DNA from: Agrocybe praecox
Taxonomy: Eukaryota > Basidiomycota > Agaricomycetes > Agaricales > Agrocybaceae
Assembly: GCA_964017145.1 (NCBI GenBank)
Contig: CAXHKQ010000088.1
Location: forward strand, 1 to 60,946
Reading direction: 5' to 3'
DNA: 60,946 nucleotides
Part shown: positions 55,238 to 60,946 of the stretch, one piece after another
Numbering within the stretch: the stretch's first letter is position 1
How the letters are laid out: every line of letters starts with the position of its first letter
The notes under the pieces: generated by a model
What the model was told of the DNA's origin: nothing
The model's input: the letters and a program-made list of their open reading frames with translations, nothing else
Databases searched by the model: none
Program-made: the position numbers and the translations under genes

Positions 55238-55364
55238 TGCTATATAGAATTATATACAGTGCATTTATAGACCACTCCTTATGAATCCACAATTAAGAAG
55301 ATGAAGGAGGGAAGCCATGCTAGGACTTCAAAATTGTATAATACTTGGCCAAGAAAACAAAAAT

Positions 55365-55436
55365 TTGGGTACGGGGAATCGAACCCCCGAGCTACCGCGT
55401 GAAAGGCGGTAATGTTAGCCGTTACACCATACACGA
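55365..55436 (-). tRNA. tRNA-Glu (anticodon TTC), possibly degenerate
   Basis: The 72-nt cloverleaf on the minus strand has a D-arm region TGGTGTAACGGCTAACAT, an anticodon arm ACCGC-CTTTCAC-GCGGT with anticodon TTC (55401-55403 on the plus strand reads GAA), and a T arm GGGG-TTCGATT-CCCC. The acceptor stem pairs imperfectly (mismatches at pairs 2-71 and 4-69), so it may be a pseudo-tRNA. It has no intron. Confidence 0.8.
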
Positions 55437-55800
55437 CGATGAAAATGTCCCACGTGAGCACTTCACAGAGCCCACCCATCTGGCCTTTAATCAAATTGAA
55501 ACGAAGATCACTCGAGCGTCTGAATGCCGGAACCTAACTACAAACTATCATGTCGCCCAGCGCCCTGGATTACAACTGCTAGTCTCAGTACCCCAATAAA
55601 TGTGTGCTTACTACGCGACCCGTCACCGATGTTATCCATTCTCCAATTATATATCGTCCAGCTCTCACATTAACGTTCAGCGCTGAGCCGTCATAACTTC
55701 CTTTGTGGGATTAATTTGGATTCAACCATAACGGCGTGGTGGACGAGATTCAATCAAGCCATTATTTTCGATCTTTCTCGTTATCACTGTGACAATACGT
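55437..55800. other. Spacer between tRNA and next fragment
   Basis: I see no gene in this stretch. Confidence 0.4.
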
Positions 55801-56072
55801 ATGGAGTCTGTTCAGTTCCCCCTTCCCCAGCACGGTCCTTCCTATCCTGCGCCCAGCTTGGAGGAAAGCGGGAGGAGGTTGTGGCGAGATTTGGATAATT
55901 TCTATGCGGAGAACGAGGGCACTATCAGTAGGTGCCTTCAACTTGACATCGAGAGTACTGCGGGGAACGACAAGACCGTGGAGGCCAGCCTTGCCATCGA
56001 GAACTTCGTCAGTACAGCAGATGTGATTCTAGAGGGATTAGTAGCGCTCGGAAATGTCATCCTATTCTCGGA
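55801..56072 (+). pseudogene. Unknown N-terminal domain fragment
   Basis: The exon MESVQFPLPQHG ... LRRLWRDLD-type sequence through SLAIENFVSTADVILEGLVA ends at a GTAAGT donor (56073). The helical texture resembles N-terminal regions of Agaricomycete NACHT or ankyrin proteins, but I cannot name it. The next sequence is chitin synthase, so its remaining exons are absent. Confidence 0.4.
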
Positions 56073-56136
56073 GGTAAGTGATTGGTTATGATTTTTCTTC
56101 TGAGGCTCGAGTTAAATTGCTCTCTCCTCAAAGTCG

Positions 56137-56505
56137 TGCAGCCATCTATGGCCTACAAGCCCTGGTGTTCATCATGAGGCGTAAATGGGACATGGTTGGG
56201 TGGATGTTGTTTTATATCCTTGCCATTCCCGTCTTCTCGTTCCTACTGCTCCTGTATTCGCTCTGGAAGATGGACGACTTCTCATGCGGTCAGACGCGTG
56301 TTGTGTTGGGAGAATCTGACAAGAAGATTATCGTTCATGTGAGTAGCAGGTTATTCCGTGTCCTCGTCGACTTTTCTAATCTTTCTGTAGGATGAAGGAT
56401 TCGATCCTCGATTCATTCCTTTGAAATCATGGAGTGACTACGTAAGTCAATTCAATGCGTAAATACGTGACCTTTTTCCAACCATGGGATACAGGAGAAT
56501 GAACT
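56137..56505 (+). pseudogene. Chitin synthase relic, part 3 (C-terminal membrane region)
   Basis: It encodes [20 protein letters not shown], the membrane helix [40 protein letters not shown], and after introns at about 56340-56390 and 56441-56494 the block [17 protein letters not shown] and ENELWD. It follows part 2 of the same protein by about 35 residues that are missing here and replaced by 5 kb of foreign fragments. At about 56505 it passes straight into kinesin sequence. Confidence 0.88.
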
Positions 56506-57330
56506 TTGGGACAATTTATCAATGAAGAAAAGCTCAAAATTTTTGATGAAGTTAGTAAGCGAGGAGTTGACATCCAAGGTTTGGAGGAAATCGCCGTCAA
56601 AGATTCTAAAGACGCCCTTGCTCTCCTTACTACATCGACACATCGCAGCCACAAAGTTCAACGATCACTCAAGTTGATCACATTCCATATTTTCAATTAC
56701 AGTCCACATAAAAGACGGTATGGATATGGGCGATGACCTCCTCAAAGTGGGCAAGCTTAACCTGGTCGACTTGGCTGGGTCTGAGAACGTCGGACGATCT
56801 GGTGCCGAGCACAAGAGAGCTAGGGAAGCGGGGATGATCAATCAAAGTTTGCTGACTCTTGGGAGAGTAATCAATGCTTTGGTGGATAAAGCGCACGTAC
56901 CCTACAGGTGACTGTTCTCGAGCTTTCAAAATATGTTTACTAACAGTTAATTGTCAATACTCAGGGAATCCAAATCGACTAGACTGCTTCAAGATTCGTT
57001 AGGAAATCGAACCAAAATGTGCATAATTGCAACCATATCTCCTGCTCGGTCGAATTTAGAAGAGACCCTCTCCACTCTCGACTACGCCCTTCGAGCAAAA
57101 TCTATCCAAAACAAACCTGAGCTCAATCAACGAATGACGCGTAATTCGTTGCTGAAGGAACATATCGTGGAAATAGAGCATTTGAAGGCCGACTTTATCG
57201 CTGCCAGAGAGAAGAATGGAGAACTGGATTCAAATCACTGGAAAATGAACTCAGGGAGACAGAACTCGTGGAGGCAAAGAAGCAGGTGGAAATCGTCGAG
57301 AACCAGATAAGGAGTGTTCACGATGAGTAC
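56506..57330 (+). pseudogene. Kinesin-5 (BimC/Cut7/Eg5) motor fragment
   Basis: It encodes the second half of the kinesin motor: KLKIFDEVSKRGVDIQGLEE, IAATKFNDHSS-stop-SHS (switch I, where a TGA at 56675-56677 replaces the invariant Arg), [20 protein letters not shown] (switch II), [32 protein letters not shown] and [15 protein letters not shown], then the start of the neck/coiled coil. Loop and neck sequence point to the mitotic kinesin-5 class. The P-loop half is missing. The 3' side is cut by the transposon arm at 57400. The intron at about 56910-56964 is kept. Confidence 0.87.
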
Positions 57331-57399
57331 GACCAAAGTATTGCGGTACTAATACGACGCTCGCCAGGTCTAAGCTCTGCAAATCAACATGGTCCTTCT

Positions 57400-60300
57400 C
57401 ACTTCAGTGGCCCCCTTGAAGGTACCTTCTAGGCTACAAAAATATGATCTTTTTTGCAGCCTAGAGGGGGTCAAGAAAAAAAACAAAAACTGTGAAAAAA
57501 AAAGAAAACTTTGTAAAAGAATTTCTGTGACTTCAAAAGTTTTTGTCACTCTGTAAAAATTTTAAAATCCCAGCAGGTTCCAGGGGTCCTTTTAACAAAT
57601 TTTAAATATAAAAACAGCTATTTTTAGATCATTTTCCCAAGGTCGGGGGCATATTGTTTTGCTGTTCCAGGGTTCATTTATGGTCCGTTTGAGCTTATTT
57701 TTTGCGCGATACTAGGGTCATATATGTAGTATCTCAAGAGAGATTAAACAGATGAATTAGAGAATTTATATCAGGGCTTATGGCTGGCCTGAAACCTCTT
57801 GGTTACAACTTGCTTATAGATTGAAATATATGTTTCAGTGCTTATAGATAGCTTGGGACTTGTAAATAAGCTATAGTGTGCAGATTGGGTCTCATGTCTG
57901 GGTTAGGACTTGGAAATAAGCTCAAGGAGCTAGATTAAGACGTCTCTATTGAGTGTGGATATTAGAGCTTACAACTTGGTTATAAATAGATCTGAAGGCC
58001 TGGATTGGGATGTGTCAACACATGTTCTTGTGTCCAGTTATATTATTATTACATTGTGACCGTATTTTTTCTGCTCTTATGTTTGTTGGGCATCATTCTC
58101 CGCATACCTAAGTTGACTTGTGACAGGATGTTTTGAGTATAAATGTTGTGGCTTATGTCTTGGTTGTGAGTACATCTGAAGGTGTTGAATGTAAATGTTA
58201 GAGCTTATAATTTGGTTGTTCAGACTGCTATCGTGTACCAGAATACAAGTTGGTCCTTTTGAACTTTGAATTTAAAAAAATAAAAATGATTTGGTTGTGA
58301 ATAAGTACATAGGCCTAGGTAGAGACTTGCTAATAATTTAGACTGTGTATATTTGGATTCAAATCTCTAGGTTGAGCTGTGCAAATAGAGGAAAAGGCCA
58401 AGCTTTGCAATTTGAAAATAAGTCAGAAGAGGTAAGTCATTATAGCTGAGTTAACAAGTTTGAATGGCTGTGTGTCACATAATATTGTTGAGTTTGTACT
58501 GTTTTTTAAAAAAAAATTATTTAAAATTTTAAATGTTTTGTTTTATTATTATTATTTTTTATTTTTTATTTTTTTTGTTTTTATTTTTTGTTTTTTTATT
58601 TTTTTATTTTTTCAATTCTTACAATTAAATTTAAAAATAAAAGTCTTCCATGATAGGATGAAAATAAAACAGAACATGACATATCTATTTTTAGATTTTA
58701 AAATATTTTTTAGTGTGATCTATTTTTGACTCGGATCTATTTTTAGAACACTTTCTATATTTGGATAGACCACACTCAAAATGGTATAGTACATATTTTT
58801 TCATAATTTTAGAATTTATTTTGGGCTTGCTATGAATATTTCAATCTTTTATTTTGATTTGTATCCAGCTTTCTGTGGACATTTTGCATTTTGTGGTTGA
58901 TCCGTTGATGCTTATATAATAAAAAATATTTAGCATGATCTCTGAATTTTTCTCTACACAGCCATATTATTTTTGTATTTGTGGCTATGCTCTGTGCTAT
59001 TTTATCTTATCTGAAGCGTGGCACTGCAATGCAATCTTATCACACATGTGGCTATGTAGTTTATATCTTATGTTATGTAGCTGTGTTCACTATCTTATCT
59101 TATCTTATCACATCTTATCACATCTTATCACATCTGTGGCTATGACGACCTATCTTATCATATCTTATCATATCTGTGGCTGTGGCATCTGTCTCACATG
59201 ACTAATTCCCTAAAAAAGCGGTTTTTACTGCATATTGTCCAGTTTGCTATGTTCTGGACGCTTTTTTACCAAAAAAAAGGTGGATATGGTATTCTATACA
59301 TTTATAGTGATTTATTGTATACTCAAAAATGCGAAAATGTAAGAGGAATGGATGGATGCAGAACAGTGCATCTGGATAATGTACAAAAATAATCCGGTCT
59401 ATTTATAAATAGGTCCAAAAAGCGCACCAAATGTCTGCTTTACTATATTATGGGCGCTTTTTTACAAAACAAAAGGTGGATATGGTATTATATACATTTA
59501 TGAGGATTTATGGTGTACTCAAAAATGCGAAAATGTAAGAGGAAGGGATGGATGCAGAAAAGTGCATCTGGATAATGTACACAAATAATCCGGTCTATTT
59601 ATAAATAGATCCAAAAAGCGCACCAAATGTCTATTTCACTCTATTATGGGTGCTTTTTCATCAAATAAAATGCTGATACAGTATGCTATACATATATTAT
59701 TATTTATCCACTGCATAAATATGCCCAAAATGAATAGGATTGCAGTGCATTTGCATAATGTGCAAAAATAATGACTGCTATTTATAAATGCTCTCAAAAA
59801 GCGCACATTTGCTGTCATTTTACCCTTTCAAAAAATACAGAACTATTCTTGAACTATTGAAAAACATTATATGTATGTTATATAGCATAGACATGAGCTA
59901 TAACACCTCACAACATTCTGAAAAAGCGAACATATCCCAATTGGGAAATTACTTCCATTTTGGGACATCAATCAAAAATACAGGCATTTTAAGTGTGGTT
60001 TACACCTGTATGATACTGTTAAAGGAGCACATATCCCACTTTATACTCTGTATATACTATAATCACATATCAGTCACATAAAACAATGTATATTCCTCAT
60101 TTTCTACCAGTTGTATGTTATGCTGTAATGTCAGAGACATAACACTGTTGGTTATGATTGACAACTGTTTCATGTGCATTATCATGATCCTAGACATTAT
60201 ATCATGACATTTGATTGTTAAGATCAGTCATAGCACCTATCAAACATGCATAATCTTTATATTGATGTATCTCAGAGTGTCTGAACATACTGCCGTAGCA

Positions 60301-60946
60301 CTGATTCAACCTAGGAGCATTGGTTATGAGCACAATATCCATGAGCTGATTAATACAGCTAAACTAACAGATATAATTGCAATAGTGTCAATATATATTT
60401 GATGGTCCTAATTATCCATATTATGTGATGAGTAGCACCAGTATTTGACGTAACTTGGTTATGTTGCTAATTGTCTATAGTGGATAAAGGCTGTCCATAG
60501 TGGATAGAGGCAAGCTATGTAAACCAACAAGGAGGTTTTCATACTGACCTGGTATAATGTAAATATATGTTTAAATGTTACTGGTCAACCCAACTACATC
60601 TACATACTGGTCCAGATGTAACAGTAGACATCATAGCTTGAGTAGTTGGCATAGGTTATCAAAGTTTCATTGTTGTGTGTTACAGCTAAGCTATGTCAAT
60701 TAAATAGTAAATGTGTCTTTGTTTTATACCTTTATCTTACTGATATAAAGCTCTGATGTATATGGCCAGTTCAAACAGATTAAGAATACATATAACTATC
60801 CAGACACGATGATCTTGTAATAGCCCTAATCTACTACAATAACATATCAATGAACTTTCAGGTCTATGATTATTGATTATATTGTGAGGTAAGAAGTAGG
60901 GTAGAAGGATATACATATGATATCTTATATGGACCCTAAAGCACTG
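57400..60946 (+). repeat. Right copy of the long inverted transposon arm
   Basis: It starts CACTTCAGTGGCCCCCTTGA at 57400 and is the inverted counterpart of 2162-1 through about 59850. It then continues outside the part covered by the left copy, to the window end. It is non-coding. It includes a poly-T/A region (58495-58650), a block shared with the 819-bp element (58700-58960), TTATC pentamers (59090-59175), ~195-bp tandem repeats (59258-59840) and a region resembling 12795-12880 (60440-60530). It interrupts kinesin sequence at its inner end. Confidence 0.85.
59258..59840 (+). repeat. Three ~195-bp tandem repeats within the arm
   Basis: Units begin at about 59258, 59453 and 59648 with GCGCTTTTTT-type sequence and contain GGATGCAG, GTGCATCTGGATAATGTACA and TCTATTTATAAATAG. 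The first two units are nearly identical and the third is diverged. The left arm shows only two such units, so copy number differs between the two inverted copies. Confidence 0.75.

Noticed and set aside
55801..56072. N-terminal part of the kinesin gene.
   Set aside because: The sequence has no kinesin P-loop or motor motifs, and the next coding sequence is chitin synthase, so it is kept as a separate unknown fragment.
46165..57330. A Helitron as the carrier of the gene fragments.
   Set aside because: No Rep/helicase gene was seen, and I could not define a 5' TC or a 3' hairpin plus CTRR end, so it is only mentioned as a possible mechanism.
1..59850. Interpreting the two window-edge arms as TIRs of one 60-kb giant transposon.
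   Set aside because: Their defined termini (CACTTCAGTG) face inward, each interrupting a different sequence, so they are better read as two separate copies in opposite orientation.

Overview
This window looks like a transposon-packed, AT-rich island from a filamentous basidiomycete, most likely an Agaricomycete. The reasons are short 50-70 nt GTAAGT/YAG introns; a Plavaka-type transposase with a second relic copy; a TET/JBP-like dioxygenase gene; a chromodomain Ty3/gypsy retrotransposon; and relics of a myosin-motor chitin synthase, GCN1, kinesin-5 and the membrane-reductase part of a fungal NRPS-like enzyme. All names are assigned by reading motifs; no database search was possible.

Layout. 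1-2162 and 57400 to about 59850 are inverted copies of one non-coding transposon arm ending in CACTTCAGTG, so about 55 kb lies between two head-to-head copies. 2163-5854 is a truncated Ty3/gypsy element on the minus strand (LTR, gag, protease-RT). 6389-9841 is a multi-exon TET/JBP-like gene with a nonsense codon, followed by a DUF6532-like gene (9978-12199) carrying a nonsense codon and a 158-bp hairpin MITE. 12.8-16.5 kb holds a transposon arm, a Plavaka transposase relic and a gag scrap. 16473-28837 is a young 12.4-kb chromovirus with 399-bp LTRs (two differences seen), a CGATG target duplication and a large third reading frame between pol and the 3' LTR; its pol is split by an 868-bp transposon and one TGA. 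28.8-37.0 kb is retroelement debris: a solo LTR, and a gag/protease relic broken by a 3.3-kb element with ~0.67-kb inverted ends and by a second member of the 7-bp-TSD family.

38208-45545 is the best preserved coding block. It has an apparently intact 1006-aa Plavaka transposase and, upstream on the same strand, at least three intact-looking unknown genes: a Cys-rich coiled-coil protein, a Ser/Pro-rich protein, and a 204-aa protein with three IDLT-type SUMO-interaction-like motifs made by tandem duplication of an exon-intron unit. A perfect 18-bp palindrome, TGGCCAGGATCCTGGCCA, occurs three times here; two copies lie 60 and 98 bp upstream of well-supported start codons.

46.1-57.3 kb is a same-strand mosaic of gene fragments. 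Three ordered pieces of one chitin synthase are interleaved with pieces of GCN1, a TmpA/NRPS-like membrane reductase, an aldo/keto reductase, a degenerate tRNA-Glu, an unknown N-terminal domain and kinesin-5. Introns are kept, so the copying was at DNA level. Nonsense codons across the window are mostly explained by C-to-T change (CGA to TGA, CAG to TAG, CAA to TAA), suggesting methylcytosine deamination or a RIP-like process.
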